Assembly: GCA_023439305.1 (NCBI GenBank)
Contig: JAEXOO010000006.1
Span: forward strand, 3,666 to 67,665
Length of the DNA stretch: 64,000 bases
Reading direction: 5' to 3'
Source of the DNA: Pseudomonadota bacterium
GTDB taxonomy: Bacteria > Pseudomonadota > Gammaproteobacteria > Burkholderiales > Burkholderiaceae_B
Positions 26,182-35,905 of the stretch are shown here, piece after piece; position 1 is the stretch's first letter; every line of letters begins with the position of its first letter. The notes below the pieces were generated by a model, which saw nothing but the letters and a program-made list of their open reading frames with translations, searched no databases and was not told the DNA's origin. The translations under genes and the position numbers were made by a program.

Positions 26182-26670
26182 TCAGGCCTGCAGAGGCTGG
26201 CCGTCGGCCTGTTCGGAGCCTTGTGCCAGGCGCTGTTCGTACAACGACTGGAAGTTGACTTCGGTCAGGTGCAGAGGCGGCAGGGAGGTGCGGTTGATGG
26301 CATCAGCCACGGCTGCGCGCAGGTAGGGGTACAGCATGGTGGGGCACACGATGCCCAGCAGTGGATCAAGCTGTTCGGCCGGGATATTGGCGGCTTCGAA
26401 AATACCGGCCTGGGTGGTTTCCACCAGGTACATGACCTTGTCGCCGATGCGGGTGGTCACGGTGGCGGTCACGGTGCTTTCGTAGACGGTGTCGGCCAGG
26501 CGCTGGCCACCCACGTTGATCGACACCTCAACGGTCGGGGCTTCCTGCTCCAGAAAAATCTGGGGAGCATGAGGCATCTCGATGGACATGTCTTTGATGT
26601 AGGTGCGCTGCAGGCTGAAACTGGGTTGCACTTCCTGGTCGGCGGCGGGCTGGGTGTTCTGGTCGGCCAT
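26182..26670 (-). CDS. secB: Protein-export chaperone SecB
   Basis: Tetrameric cytosolic chaperone of 162 aa that holds preproteins unfolded and delivers them to SecA. Diagnostic segments are [19 protein letters not shown], the acidic SecA-contact strand region and [28 protein letters not shown]. It sits in a minus-strand run rhodanese-grxC-secB-gpsA with short gaps (22, 39 and 2 bp). Confidence 0.97.
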   Translation of the reverse strand: MADQNTQPAADQEVQPSFSLQRTYIKDMSIEMPHAPQIFLEQEAPTVEVSINVGGQRLADTVYESTVTATVTTRIGDKVMYLVETTQAGIFEAANIPAEQLDPLLGIVCPTMLYPYLRAAVADAINRTSLPPLHLTEVNFQSLYEQRLAQGSEQADGQPLQA

Positions 26671-26709
26671 GGTGAATCCTATGGGATGAAAGAGTGGTAA
26701 GTAAAAGAA

Positions 26710-26967
26710 TCAGGCGGAAAGCAGGGACAGCAGGCCGCCTTCGCGGTCCAGAGCGGCCAGATCGTCGTAACCGCCTACATGGGTGTCGCCGATATAGATC
26801 TGGGGGACGGTGCGCCGGCCCGTGCGTTCCATCATGATGGCGCGCTGCTCGGGCTCGCGGTCGATCAGGATCTTGTTGATTTCGGTGACGCCGCGCTGCT
26901 TGAGCAGCATTTCGGCGCGCACGCAGAACGGACACACCATGGTGGAGTACATCGTTACTTTTGCCAT
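26710..26967 (-). CDS. grxC: Glutaredoxin 3
   Basis: Small dithiol glutaredoxin of 85 aa, reducing disulfides with glutathione in the cytosol. The active site is Cys12-Pro-Phe-Cys15, a CPFC variant of the usual CPYC. TVPQIYIGDTHVGGYDDL carries the cis-proline and the glutathione-binding GG. The ATG at 26967 gives the standard length, and longer frames upstream have no family similarity. It lies 22 bp after the rhodanese gene and 39 bp before secB. Confidence 0.96.
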   Translation of the reverse strand: MAKVTMYSTMVCPFCVRAEMLLKQRGVTEINKILIDREPEQRAIMMERTGRRTVPQIYIGDTHVGGYDDLAALDREGGLLSLLSA

Positions 26968-26989
26968 GAGAACCTCGAGACGCGTTGGC

Positions 26990-27400
26990 TTACGATTTTT
27001 TGACAGGCAGGCTGGCCTGCATCCAGGCCTGGATGCCGCCTTCCAGCGTGTAGGCTTCCTGGACGCCATGCTTGCGCAAGACGGCCACGCTGCGTGGGGC
27101 GCTGCGGCCCGTGTCGCACACCAGGATGACAGGCTTGTCCTTGGGCAGGCTGGCGGCCTTGCTGTCAAGGTCGGCAGCAGGAATGTTGCGGGACTGTGCA
27201 ATGGAAGCGGCCTTGAACTGGTCGGCGCTGCGCAGATCAATCAATATAGCCTCTTTCTGGTTTACCATTTGTACCGCTTCGGCGGTTGAAATGGCACGTC
27301 CAGCACGGCCTTTGAAAAAGCTGGGCATTAACAGCATAATGCCGGCAACCAGCGCAATTGCTAAAATTAGAAGATTATTCTGACTTAAGATGAAGTCCAC
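26990..27400 (-). CDS. Membrane-anchored rhodanese-like protein
   Basis: Protein of 136 aa with an N-terminal transmembrane helix (about 8-28) and one rhodanese domain (about 38-132). The candidate catalytic Cys95 lies in LVCDTGRSAPRS, a loop with the right length for a sulfurtransferase. The YTLEGGIQAWMQ ending is typical. It resembles the YibN-type rhodanese beside grxC and secB in many proteobacteria. The domain would face the cytoplasm or periplasm depending on helix orientation. The sulfur acceptor is unknown. Confidence 0.93.
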   Translation of the reverse strand: MDFILSQNNLLILAIALVAGIMLLMPSFFKGRAGRAISTAEAVQMVNQKEAILIDLRSADQFKAASIAQSRNIPAADLDSKAASLPKDKPVILVCDTGRSAPRSVAVLRKHGVQEAYTLEGGIQAWMQASLPVKKS

Positions 27401-27498
27401 GTTAAATCCTGTTGAGTGCCAAGAAAAACAAGAAAAAAGAGCGCAATCACACGATTATAGAGTGGCGCAGATTTTTCAACCTCGAGGCTGTTTTTACC

Positions 27499-28248
27499 AT
27501 GTATAAACTTGTACTGATGCGACACGGCGAAAGCCAATGGAACCGGGAAAACCGGTTCACGGGCTGGACCGACGTCGATCTTACCGAAACCGGGCGTCAA
27601 CAGGCAAAGCAGGCAGGCGAGCTGCTCAAGGAAAACGGCTATGAGTTCGACCTGGCTTTCGCGTCGGTACTCAAGCGCGCCATCCGTACCTTGTGGATCG
27701 CCCTGGATTCCATGGACGCCATGCACACCCCCGTGGGTTTGAGCTGGCGCCTGAACGAACGCCATTATGGTGCTTTGCAAGGCTTAAATAAAGCCGAAAC
27801 CGCACAAAAGTTCGGTGAAGAGCAGGTGCTGGTCTGGCGCCGCGCCTATGCCATCGCCCCGGATGCCGTCGGCGAGGACGATCCGCGCAACCCGCGTTTC
27901 GACCGTCGCTACGCCCGTGTGCCGGCCGAGCAGTTGCCGCGCACCGAATGCTTGCAGGACACCGTAGCCCGTGTCGTCCCGTTCTGGGAAGAGTCCATCG
28001 CCCCGGCGATCCGGTCGGGCCGCCGCGTGCTGGTTACCGCTCATGGCAACAGCCTGCGCGCCCTGATCAAGCATCTGGACAGCATTTCGGATGACGATAT
28101 CGTTCATCTTAATATTCCCACCGGCCAGCCGCTGGTCTACGAGCTGGATGAGAACCTGCGCCCTATTCGCCATTACTACCTGGGCGACCAGGAGGCTATC
28201 CAGGCCCAGATGCAAGCGGTGGCCAACCAGGGCAAGGCCGAGCAGTAA
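27499..28248 (+). CDS. gpmA: 2,3-bisphosphoglycerate-dependent phosphoglycerate mutase
   Basis: Glycolytic and gluconeogenic mutase of 249 aa interconverting 3- and 2-phosphoglycerate. The phosphohistidine motif is [10 protein letters not shown] with His9, followed by [30 protein letters not shown] sequence and the second histidine in [15 protein letters not shown] complete the active site. The ATG at 27499 gives the standard N-terminus; the upstream in-frame ATG at 27412 adds a lysine-rich tail unlike the family. It overlaps envC in a TAATG junction, so the two are coupled. Confidence 0.97.
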   Translation: MYKLVLMRHGESQWNRENRFTGWTDVDLTETGRQQAKQAGELLKENGYEFDLAFASVLKRAIRTLWIALDSMDAMHTPVGLSWRLNERHYGALQGLNKAETAQKFGEEQVLVWRRAYAIAPDAVGEDDPRNPRFDRRYARVPAEQLPRTECLQDTVARVVPFWEESIAPAIRSGRRVLVTAHGNSLRALIKHLDSISDDDIVHLNIPTGQPLVYELDENLRPIRHYYLGDQEAIQAQMQAVANQGKAEQ

Positions 28249-29813
28249 TGCGACTCGCTGGCTTGTGCCTGCTGCTGGTTGCCTGGACCTTTCCAGTCCA
28301 GGCGGCTGATCCTGACCTGGCCTCGCGCCAGGCCCAGGCTCAGAGACAGCAGGCCGAGCTGCGCCAGAAGATTGACACGCTGCGCAAGTCTATCGACAGC
28401 AGCGAAGGTTCGCGCCGGGATGCCGCCGGCGCCCTGCGTGACTCCGAGCAGGCTATTTCCGATATCGATCGTCGCTTGGCTCAGATGGAGCGGCGCCAGG
28501 AAGAGCTTCACGAGCAGTTGCAAAGCCTGAGCCGGCAGATCACGGAGCAGCAAGCCAACAAGGCCCAGCGCCAGCAGGAACTGGCCGATCAGCTGCGCAC
28601 GCAGTACGCTAACGGCGCCTCGCCGTGGGCGGCCCTGCTGTCGGGCGATGATCCCAATGCCATCAACCGGGAATTGCACTATCTGGGTTATGTGTCGCGC
28701 CAGCAGACCGAACAGGTTCACAAGGTGCGCCGCACCGTAGAGCGGCTGGATCGCCTGCAGCAGCAGGTGGCGGCCCGTGAAAAAGAACAGCAGGCATTGG
28801 CAGTCGAGGCGAGCGAACAGAAAAAAGCCTTGGAAGAACAGAAAGACAAGCGCGCCAAAGTGCTGGCGGACGTCAGTGCTGAACTGGAGCGCCAGCGGGG
28901 CGAAGCCTCCCGTCTGCAACAGAATGACAAACGCCTGGGCGATCTGATCTCCGGCCTGGAGGTCGAGATTGCGCGTCAGGCGGAGCTGGCCCGCAAGGCC
29001 GAAGAGCAGCGCCGGCGTGAAGCCGCCCGGCGTGCGGAAGAAGCCCGACGCGCCGAGCTGGCGCGTCAGGAAGCGGCGCGGATCAAAGCGCGCGAAGACC
29101 AGGCTGCACGCGAGCAGGCCAGGTTGGAGCGCGAACGGGAGCTGCTGGAGCGCGCCCGCGCCACGCAGCCCGCCATCCCGCCGGCCCCGCCTCGCAGTGC
29201 GCCGGCGGCGCCGGAATCACAAACGGACGATACGTCTGTACCGCGCCCTCCCTTGACCTACCGCCCTCCGGCCGAAAACGAGCGCTTGCTGTCCGACAGC
29301 CTGGATGCGCCTTCCGAACCCAGCCCCTCCATCAGCAAGCCGGAACGGTCAGCAGTGCGCGAAGTAGATGCGGTGCGCGAAGAGCCGGTCGCCGCAGAGC
29401 CGGCGGTCGAGCCCGAGGGCGGATTCCGAGGCCTGAGCAAAGGCCTGCCATATCCGGTGCGCGGTCAGATGCAAGGAAAGTTCGGCGCCGCTCGCCCGGA
29501 TGGCGGAGTCTGGCGCGGGATTGTGCTGCGAGCGAATACCGGAACAACCGTGCGAGCCGTCGCCCCAGGTCGGGTCGTATTCGCCAACTGGATGTCCGGG
29601 TTCGGCAATCTGCTCATCATTGATCATGGCCGGGAGTACTTGAGCGTCTACGCTTACAACCAGAGCACGCTCAAGCAGGTGGGCGATGTCGTGGGGCGCG
29701 GCGAAGCCGTGGCCCGTGTGGGCGCGACCGGCGGTCAGGTGGAGCCAGGCCTGTATTTTGAGCTGCGCCACCAGGGCAAGCCGATCAACCCTCAGGTCTG
29801 GCTGGGCCAGTAG
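28248..29813 (+). CDS. envC: EnvC-like murein hydrolase activator with degenerate LytM domain
   Basis: Periplasmic divisome protein of 521 aa. It has a signal peptide (1-20), a long coiled-coil (about 22-300, rich in Q, E, R and A), a Pro-rich linker and a C-terminal M23/LytM domain (about 400-521). The metal ligands are missing: the first motif reads WRGIVLRA, YAHL is YAYN, and HLHFE is LYFE. This pattern is that of E. coli EnvC, which activates amidases AmiA/AmiB rather than cutting murein. It overlaps the gpmA stop by one base and precedes ctpA, a common proteobacterial order. Confidence 0.92.
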   Translation: MRLAGLCLLLVAWTFPVQAADPDLASRQAQAQRQQAELRQKIDTLRKSIDSSEGSRRDAAGALRDSEQAISDIDRRLAQMERRQEELHEQLQSLSRQITEQQANKAQRQQELADQLRTQYANGASPWAALLSGDDPNAINRELHYLGYVSRQQTEQVHKVRRTVERLDRLQQQVAAREKEQQALAVEASEQKKALEEQKDKRAKVLADVSAELERQRGEASRLQQNDKRLGDLISGLEVEIARQAELARKAEEQRRREAARRAEEARRAELARQEAARIKAREDQAAREQARLERERELLERARATQPAIPPAPPRSAPAAPESQTDDTSVPRPPLTYRPPAENERLLSDSLDAPSEPSPSISKPERSAVREVDAVREEPVAAEPAVEPEGGFRGLSKGLPYPVRGQMQGKFGAARPDGGVWRGIVLRANTGTTVRAVAPGRVVFANWMSGFGNLLIIDHGREYLSVYAYNQSTLKQVGDVVGRGEAVARVGATGGQVEPGLYFELRHQGKPINPQVWLGQ

Positions 29814-29892
29814 GCGCTTGGCGTTTACGAATTGGTAAACTTTTCATTGGTTATCAACGGCCAGCTTGCTAGTATGCCTTTTTGGGCTACTC

Positions 29893-29898
29893 TATAAT
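29893..29898 (+). promoter_or_regulatory. Perfect TATAAT -10 box upstream of ctpA
   Basis: TATAAT lies 60 bp before the chosen ctpA start in an AT-rich 145-bp gap after envC. The best -35 (TTGCTA at 29866-29871) is 21 bp away, too far for an optimal promoter, so the upstream element is uncertain. Confidence 0.4.
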
Positions 29899-29958
29899 GC
29901 GTGGGCGGGCCGCGCGCTTGTACGGCTCAGTCTTGAATCTGAATTAATGGGAATGTGC

Positions 29959-31461
29959 ATGGGCACTCGAAGGTTTGGCAGCATCGGTCTGGTGGCAGCA
30001 GGCGCCGTAGGCGGCATTTTGGTCAGCCTGGGCATTACCGCAGCCGCTCAGCGTGGCGAACCCTTGCCGTTGCGCGAACTGCAGCAGTTCGCCAATGTGT
30101 TTGCCGCCATCAAGAATACATACGTGGAGCCCCTGTCCGATCAGGCCCTGATCAGCAATGCGATCAAAGGCATGTTCAACGACCTGGACCCGCACTCCGC
30201 CTATCTGGATGCCGATGCCTTCAAGGAAATGGAAGCCATGACCCAGGGCGGTTTTGGCGGACTGGGCATTGAAATCGGCAGCGAAGACGGCATGCCCAAG
30301 GTGATTTCCCCCATCGAGGACACGCCCGCTGCGCGCGCCGGCATTCTGGCGGGCGACATCATCACGCACATCAATGGCAAGCCCACTAAGGACATGACGC
30401 TGAATGACGCCATCAAGCTGATGCGCGGCGAGCCCAAGACGTCCATCAAGCTGACCATTCGCCGTGCCGGCCGTGACAAGCCTATCGAATTCCAGTTGGA
30501 GCGTGATCTGATCAAGGTGCGCAGTGTGCGCTCCAAGATGCTGCCGGGAGACGTCGCCTACGTGCGCATCGCCCAGTTCCAGGAGCGCACTGCCGCCGAC
30601 CTGATCAAGCAGCTGGCCACCGTCAACAAGGGTGCAGGTGCGCCCAAGGGGCTGGTCATCGACTTGCGCAACGATCCCGGCGGTCTGCTGGAAAGCGCCA
30701 TCGGCGTGTCTTCGGCCTTCCTGGATCCCGGTACCTTGGTGGTGTCGACCAAAGGCCGCATCCCCTCGTCCAATCGCGAATACTACGTAAAGTCCATGCA
30801 GTCCGTCCTGGGCGAGCTGGACGCGGACGCTGATGTACTCAAGAAAGTGGACTGGCTCAAGAAGGTGCCCGTGGTGGTGCTGGTGAACGTGGGTTCGGCC
30901 TCAGCCTCTGAAATCGTGGCCGGCGCATTGCAGGATCACAAGCGGGCGACTATCATCGGCAACCGCACATTCGGCAAGGGTTCCGTGCAAAGCGTGGTGC
31001 CGCTGTCCGACGAGGCCGGCTTGAAACTGACCACGGCGCTGTATTACACCCCGAGCGGTCGTTCCATCCAGGTCACCGGCGTGGAGCCGGACGTGGTGGT
31101 GGACGATACAGCTCAAGGCAATCTGTTCCGCCTGCCTCGCGAAGTGGATCTGAAGCGCCATCTGCTCAACAGTAAGGTCGACGAGCAAGCCAACGGCGAG
31201 GAGCCGGAAGAAGACCTGAATCCCGAGCTCAAGATGTTCGAGTTTGGCGGCGACGACGATTACCAGCTGCAGCAGGCGCTCAATCATCTGGCGGGCCGCC
31301 CCGTCAAGAAGAACGACCCTGCCAAGGTGGCGGCCGCCAAGGAAACGGCCAAGGATGCCAAGGCTCAGGACGAGGCTGAAAAAAAAAGTCCACTGAGTGA
31401 TCAGCCGCGCGTTGAGCGCTTCCGCATCACGCCCAAGGGCGTGGAGCCGGTAACGCCCTGA
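29959..31461 (+). CDS. ctpA: Carboxyl-terminal processing protease (S41 family)
   Basis: Periplasmic or membrane-anchored serine protease of 500 aa acting on envelope proteins and murein enzymes. It has an N-terminal anchor or signal helix (about 8-28), a PDZ domain (about 95-175, GGLGIEIG and GILAGDIITHINGKP), and an S41 core. The catalytic Ser315 is in VGSASASEI, with Lys340 and Gln344 in FGKGSVQ, matching the spacing of E. coli Prc. The C-terminal tail is charged and Lys/Glu-rich. The ATG at 29959 has GGGA upstream; ATG at 29947 or 29953 are alternatives. moeB follows after 15 bp. Confidence 0.95.
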   Translation: MGTRRFGSIGLVAAGAVGGILVSLGITAAAQRGEPLPLRELQQFANVFAAIKNTYVEPLSDQALISNAIKGMFNDLDPHSAYLDADAFKEMEAMTQGGFGGLGIEIGSEDGMPKVISPIEDTPAARAGILAGDIITHINGKPTKDMTLNDAIKLMRGEPKTSIKLTIRRAGRDKPIEFQLERDLIKVRSVRSKMLPGDVAYVRIAQFQERTAADLIKQLATVNKGAGAPKGLVIDLRNDPGGLLESAIGVSSAFLDPGTLVVSTKGRIPSSNREYYVKSMQSVLGELDADADVLKKVDWLKKVPVVVLVNVGSASASEIVAGALQDHKRATIIGNRTFGKGSVQSVVPLSDEAGLKLTTALYYTPSGRSIQVTGVEPDVVVDDTAQGNLFRLPREVDLKRHLLNSKVDEQANGEEPEEDLNPELKMFEFGGDDDYQLQQALNHLAGRPVKKNDPAKVAAAKETAKDAKAQDEAEKKSPLSDQPRVERFRITPKGVEPVTP

Positions 31462-31476
31462 CGGCAAGGTCGAAAC

Positions 31477-32253
31477 GTGGAAGATCAGCAATTACTGCGC
31501 TATGCGCGGCATATCCTGCTCGACGAGTTCGGCGTGGAAGCCCAGGAACGCATCCTGGCTTCCCATGTGCTGGTCGTCGGTGCGGGCGGACTGGGTTCGC
31601 CCGTTGTCGCCTATCTGGCGGCCTCGGGCGTGGGCAGGATGACCCTGGTGGACGACGACCAGGTCGAGCTCAGCAATCTGCAGCGCCAGATCGCCCACAC
31701 CACCGACAGGCTGGGATGGGATAAGGTGGAATCCGCCCGGGTACATATCCACCAGCTCAACCCCGAAGTGCAGGTGCAGCCCGTCGTACAACGGCTGGAC
31801 GACGAGGCCTTGATGCATTGGGTCGGGCAGGTGGACCTGGTGCTGGACTGCTGCGATAACTTCGCGACCCGCCACGCCGTCAACCGCGCCTGTGTGGCCC
31901 TTCGCAAGCCCCTGGTTTCGGGAGCCGCCATCCGGTTTTCCGGACAGGTCAGCACCTATGACCTACGCGATCCCCAGGCGCCTTGTTATCACTGTTTGTT
32001 TCCAGAGGCCGACGACGTCGAAGAACTGCGTTGCGCCACCACAGGCGTGCTCTCGCCCTTGCTGGGCATGGTGGGTAGCGTGCAGGCGGCAGAGGCCTTG
32101 AAGCTGCTGGGCGGTTTCGGCGAAACCTTGACAGGTCGTTTGCTGAGCGTCGATGCCTTCAACATGAATTGGCACACAGTGCGCTTTCGCAAGGATCCGG
32201 GATGTCCGGTCTGCGGATCGCAGGCGACGCAGGACGCCGAGCGCGCAGCCTGA
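31477..32253 (+). CDS. moeB: HesA/MoeB/ThiF-family adenylyltransferase
   Basis: E1-like enzyme of 258 aa that adenylates the C-terminal glycine of a sulfur-carrier protein (MoaD or ThiS). The nucleotide motif GAGGLGSP is at 36-43, followed by DDDQVELSNLQRQ and the DNF..R segment. Zinc-type cysteine pairs are CYHC near 168-171 and CPVC near 243-246, and RCATTGVLSP holds the candidate catalytic cysteine. MoeB and ThiF cannot be separated with certainty by sequence. The start is GTG 31477 with AAGG eight bases upstream. It is probably cotranscribed with ctpA. Confidence 0.9.
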   Translation: MEDQQLLRYARHILLDEFGVEAQERILASHVLVVGAGGLGSPVVAYLAASGVGRMTLVDDDQVELSNLQRQIAHTTDRLGWDKVESARVHIHQLNPEVQVQPVVQRLDDEALMHWVGQVDLVLDCCDNFATRHAVNRACVALRKPLVSGAAIRFSGQVSTYDLRDPQAPCYHCLFPEADDVEELRCATTGVLSPLLGMVGSVQAAEALKLLGGFGETLTGRLLSVDAFNMNWHTVRFRKDPGCPVCGSQATQDAERAA

Positions 32254-32260
32254 TAAAGCG

Positions 32261-32290
32261 GCGCGCGCTTGCGCGTGTTTTTCCTTTTTT
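32261..32290 (+). terminator. Putative terminator after moeB
   Basis: GCGCGC (32261-32266) and GCGCGT (32271-32276) form a 6-bp stem with one wobble and a GCTT loop, followed by GTTTTTCCTTTTTT. It lies 7 bp beyond the moeB stop in the gap between convergent genes. Confidence 0.7.
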
Positions 32291-32306
32291 CAGGCGAGCG
32301 CGGAGT

Positions 32307-33032
32307 TCAATCCAGATGTCGGCTCTTGCCCAGTTGGGCGATCCGGCTGATGCGGCTGTCCACATAGTGGTTGCGGCCGCGATGCAGCGCACTGAAGGGC
32401 GTGCCGGCGTTGTAGATATGAATGGTGCGCATGCCCAGTTGGCGGGCGCTCTTCAAGTTGCGCAGGGTGTCTTCGACCAGGATGATGTCTCGCGCCTGGG
32501 CTTGCAAGACCGCCAGGGTCTGGCGCATCAAGGCGCGCGAGGGCTTGGGACGGTAGCGGCCCTGCAGCTGCATGTGCTCGATGGCCCAGATGCCGTCGAA
32601 GGACGGCAGCAGATTCAGGGCCTTGAGCACCCGTCGGGCGTAGTCCAGCGGGGCGTTGGTCAGCAGCAGCTTGTAGCCTGGCAGGCGCTTTAATTGCGCG
32701 GGCAGGCCTTTCTCGGCGCTGAGCAGGGCCGGCACATCAAAATCGTGCGCATGCTTCAGGAAGGCGGCCGGATCGGCGCCGTGATGGCGCTGCAGACCTA
32801 TCATGGTGGCGCCATAGCGCCGCCAATACTCCATACGCAGCTGGTCTGCGGTTTCCATGTCTACCCCCAGCGTCTGAGCCACGCCCAGGCGCATGCGCTG
32901 GTCTATGGCCTGGAAAATGCCGTTGGAGGCATTGTGCAGGGTATTGTCCAGGTCGAACAGCCAGATGGGGCCGCCTTGGCGGCCGGCCGAAAGCGGTCGC
33001 GCCCAGGGGTGGGCGCGGATGGGATCGCGCAT
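32307..33032 (-). CDS. HAD-superfamily pyrimidine 5'-nucleotidase-type hydrolase
   Basis: HAD phosphatase of 241 aa. Motif I FDLDNTLH with nucleophile and acid aspartates is at about residues 26-33, after an unusual basic N-terminal extension. Motif II threonine is in LLLTNAP, and motif III/IV is in KPS...ILVEDTLRNL. The sequence resembles the yeast SDT1/Phm8-like pyrimidine nucleotidase group common beside argB in Burkholderiales. Its ATG is 4 bp after the argB stop, so they form one operon. The substrate is not known; a nucleotide or phospho-sugar is plausible. Confidence 0.9.
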   Translation of the reverse strand: MRDPIRAHPWARPLSAGRQGGPIWLFDLDNTLHNASNGIFQAIDQRMRLGVAQTLGVDMETADQLRMEYWRRYGATMIGLQRHHGADPAAFLKHAHDFDVPALLSAEKGLPAQLKRLPGYKLLLTNAPLDYARRVLKALNLLPSFDGIWAIEHMQLQGRYRPKPSRALMRQTLAVLQAQARDIILVEDTLRNLKSARQLGMRTIHIYNAGTPFSALHRGRNHYVDSRISRIAQLGKSRHLD

Positions 33033-33036
33033 GGAT

Positions 33037-33981
<945 letters not shown>

Positions 33982-34008
33982 TTATGTGGCTGGGGCAAAA
34001 ATGACGGG

Positions 34009-34506
34009 TTAGCTGCTGGACAGGGCTTTCTCGACCGTAGCGATGAATTCCTGTTTGTCGTAATTGCCCAGGTATCGCTTGATGATGTGGCCCTGCTTGT
34101 CCAGCAGGAAGGCGGTGGGGGTCAGGCGTACGTCGCCGAATGCCTTGGCGATGTCGCCGTTGGCATCATGGGCGACCGTGAACGGCAGTTGGCGCGACTG
34201 GGTGAAGTTGCGCACGTAATTGATGGGGTCGTGCTTCATGGCGACGGCCACGATGTCGAATCCCTTGCCGGACAAGGCGTTGAAATTAGCGATATTGTCC
34301 GGCATCTGCGCTACGCAGGTAGTGCAGTCCGTCGCCCAGAATTTGACCAGCACGACTTTGCCGCGCAGGTCTTCGGTGTGGAAGGTTTTGCCGTTCAGGT
34401 CGGTGAAGGCGACATTGGGAGCGCTGGGCTTGGAGCCGGACATGGTCCAGACCCCCAGGCCGACGGCAGCCGCCACGACGACGGCGATGATCAGTACTTT
34501 TTTCAT
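34009..34506 (-). CDS. TlpA-like membrane-anchored thioredoxin-fold protein
   Basis: Periplasmic thiol:disulfide oxidoreductase of 165 aa. An uncleaved N-terminal helix (about 3-21) anchors a thioredoxin domain. The active site is Cys61-x-x-Cys64 in FWATDCTTC, an unusual CTTC pair. RLTPTAFLLDKQGHI contains the cis-proline. TlpA/ResA proteins reduce apo-cytochrome or copper-site cysteines. The gene overlaps the dolP-like stop by 4 bp (ATGA), so it ends a coupled minus-strand set yraN-diaA-dolP-tlpA. Confidence 0.92.
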   Translation of the reverse strand: MKKVLIIAVVVAAAVGLGVWTMSGSKPSAPNVAFTDLNGKTFHTEDLRGKVVLVKFWATDCTTCVAQMPDNIANFNALSGKGFDIVAVAMKHDPINYVRNFTQSRQLPFTVAHDANGDIAKAFGDVRLTPTAFLLDKQGHIIKRYLGNYDKQEFIATVEKALSSS

Positions 34507-35189
34507 TGGACAGGCATGACTTCGACAGAAGGGGCGGCGGGGGCGGGATCAGCCGCCGGCGCCGGGGACGCCGTCTGGGTGTTGGTGGACAAGGGCTGGG
34601 CCAGGCTTTCGGCACTGACGTACTCGAACAGCTTGGCGACCTTGTTCACGCCGGGGACACTGGCGGCCGCAATGGCGGCGCGTTCGCCTTCGTCCTGGGT
34701 GACGCGTCCCTGGAGATACACCACGCCACGTTCGGTAGTGACCGAAATGGTGCGGCTGGGAACTTCCTTGGTATTGATGAGTGCGGTGCTGACCCGCGTG
34801 GAGATCCAGGAGTCGTTGGAGCGCACGCTGAGCGAGGTGGGTTCGCCCACACGAAGCTCGTTGACCACGCGATTCACTTTTTCGACCTTGGATACCAGAC
34901 GGCCGGCTTCAAGCTTGTCGGCTTCAGTGGGCACATCGCCGGTCAGCAAGGCCACGCCTGCATACGACGAGGTATTGATGCGGCCTTCCTTGTTTTCCAG
35001 CAGGCGGCGGGTTTCCGCGCCGGCTTTCATGACGATGGTCTTGTCTTCGACCTGTTCGCCTGCGGTGCGCCGGTCGGTAGCCACCACGGCAGTGCCGGCA
35101 GCGGCGCCGCCCACGACCAGCAGGCCGCAGCCGGACAGGGTAAGAAGAGAGCTGGCCAGCAGGCCGGCGATGATCAGGCGGTTTTTCAT
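34503..35189 (-). CDS. dolP: BON-domain outer-membrane lipoprotein DolP (YraP)
   Basis: Lipoprotein of 228 aa with lipobox L-T-L-S-G-C at Cys21. Two BON domains follow (about 45-115 and 120-190), with V..EVNELRVG and GVVYLQGRVTQDEGERAA as typical segments. A Pro/Ala-rich tail of about 30 residues is an addition compared with E. coli DolP. The family supports outer-membrane integrity and BAM function. It overlaps diaA by 4 bp and tlpA by 4 bp. The order rsmI/yraN/diaA/dolP matches E. coli, supporting the name. Confidence 0.9.
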   Translation of the reverse strand: MKNRLIIAGLLASSLLTLSGCGLLVVGGAAAGTAVVATDRRTAGEQVEDKTIVMKAGAETRRLLENKEGRINTSSYAGVALLTGDVPTEADKLEAGRLVSKVEKVNRVVNELRVGEPTSLSVRSNDSWISTRVSTALINTKEVPSRTISVTTERGVVYLQGRVTQDEGERAAIAAASVPGVNKVAKLFEYVSAESLAQPLSTNTQTASPAPAADPAPAAPSVEVMPVQ

Positions 35190-35779
35190 AGCGGGTCTCC
35201 GAGCAGCAAAGCGTCGATGCCGTCGCACATGGCGTGCAGCAGAACGATGTGGACTTCCTGGATGCGCATGGTCCGGTCGTGGGGCACGCACAAATGGATG
35301 TCGGTGTCGGAAAGCAGTTCGGCGATTTTGCCGCCGCCCTTGCCTGTCAGGGCGATGATGACCATGTCGCGCTCGCGCGCGGCTTCGATGGCGCGAATGA
35401 CATTCGGCGAATTGCCGCTGGTGGAGATGGCCACCAGAATGTCGCCGGTCTGGCCCAGCGCGCTGACCTGACGTTCGAACACGCTGTCAAAGCCGTAGTC
35501 GTTGCCTACGGCGGTCATGATGGAGGTGTCGGTGTTCAGGGCAATGCCGGCCAGCGGCAAGCGGTCGCGTTCGAAGCGTCCGACCAGTTCGGCAATGAAG
35601 TGCTGGGCGTCCGCCGCCGAGCCGCCGTTGCCGCAGGCCAGTATTTTTCCGTCGTTGGCCAAGGTGGCGAACAGCAGTTCCACGGCCGCAGCCAGAGGTT
35701 CGGCCAGTTCGCGGGTGCTGGCTTTGAGGGTATCGACGGAATCGTCGAAATGCGAGGTCATTAAGGCGATAAGGTCCAT
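35186..35779 (-). CDS. diaA: SIS-domain protein, DiaA / GmhA family
   Basis: Single SIS-domain protein of 197 aa. Key segments are LACGNGGSAADAQHF, STSGNSPNVIRA and the C-terminal HDRTMRIQEVHIVLLH. GmhA (phosphoheptose isomerase for LPS) and DiaA (binds DnaA and promotes initiation) are close paralogues. The position between yraN and dolP, as in E. coli, favours DiaA, though databases often call such genes gmhA. Its start at 35779 gives normal length. It is coupled to dolP through an ATGA overlap. Confidence 0.85.
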   Translation of the reverse strand: MDLIALMTSHFDDSVDTLKASTRELAEPLAAAVELLFATLANDGKILACGNGGSAADAQHFIAELVGRFERDRLPLAGIALNTDTSIMTAVGNDYGFDSVFERQVSALGQTGDILVAISTSGNSPNVIRAIEAARERDMVIIALTGKGGGKIAELLSDTDIHLCVPHDRTMRIQEVHIVLLHAMCDGIDALLLGDPL

Positions 35780-35905
35780 AGCGCGCATTATCGCACGGAG
35801 AATTTCGCTGTGGGGCAGGCAGATCGTGTCATCTTGAAAAAAACGCAGCCGCATTGAAAAGAGTGTGACAAACGAGGAGCGGCTTGGTTCCCGACTTCAT
35901 GCGCA

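Noticed and set aside
28248..29813. EnvC homologue as an active M23 endopeptidase
   Set aside because: The zinc ligands of the LytM domain are replaced (YAYN, LYFE), as in EnvC activators, so enzymatic activity is unlikely.
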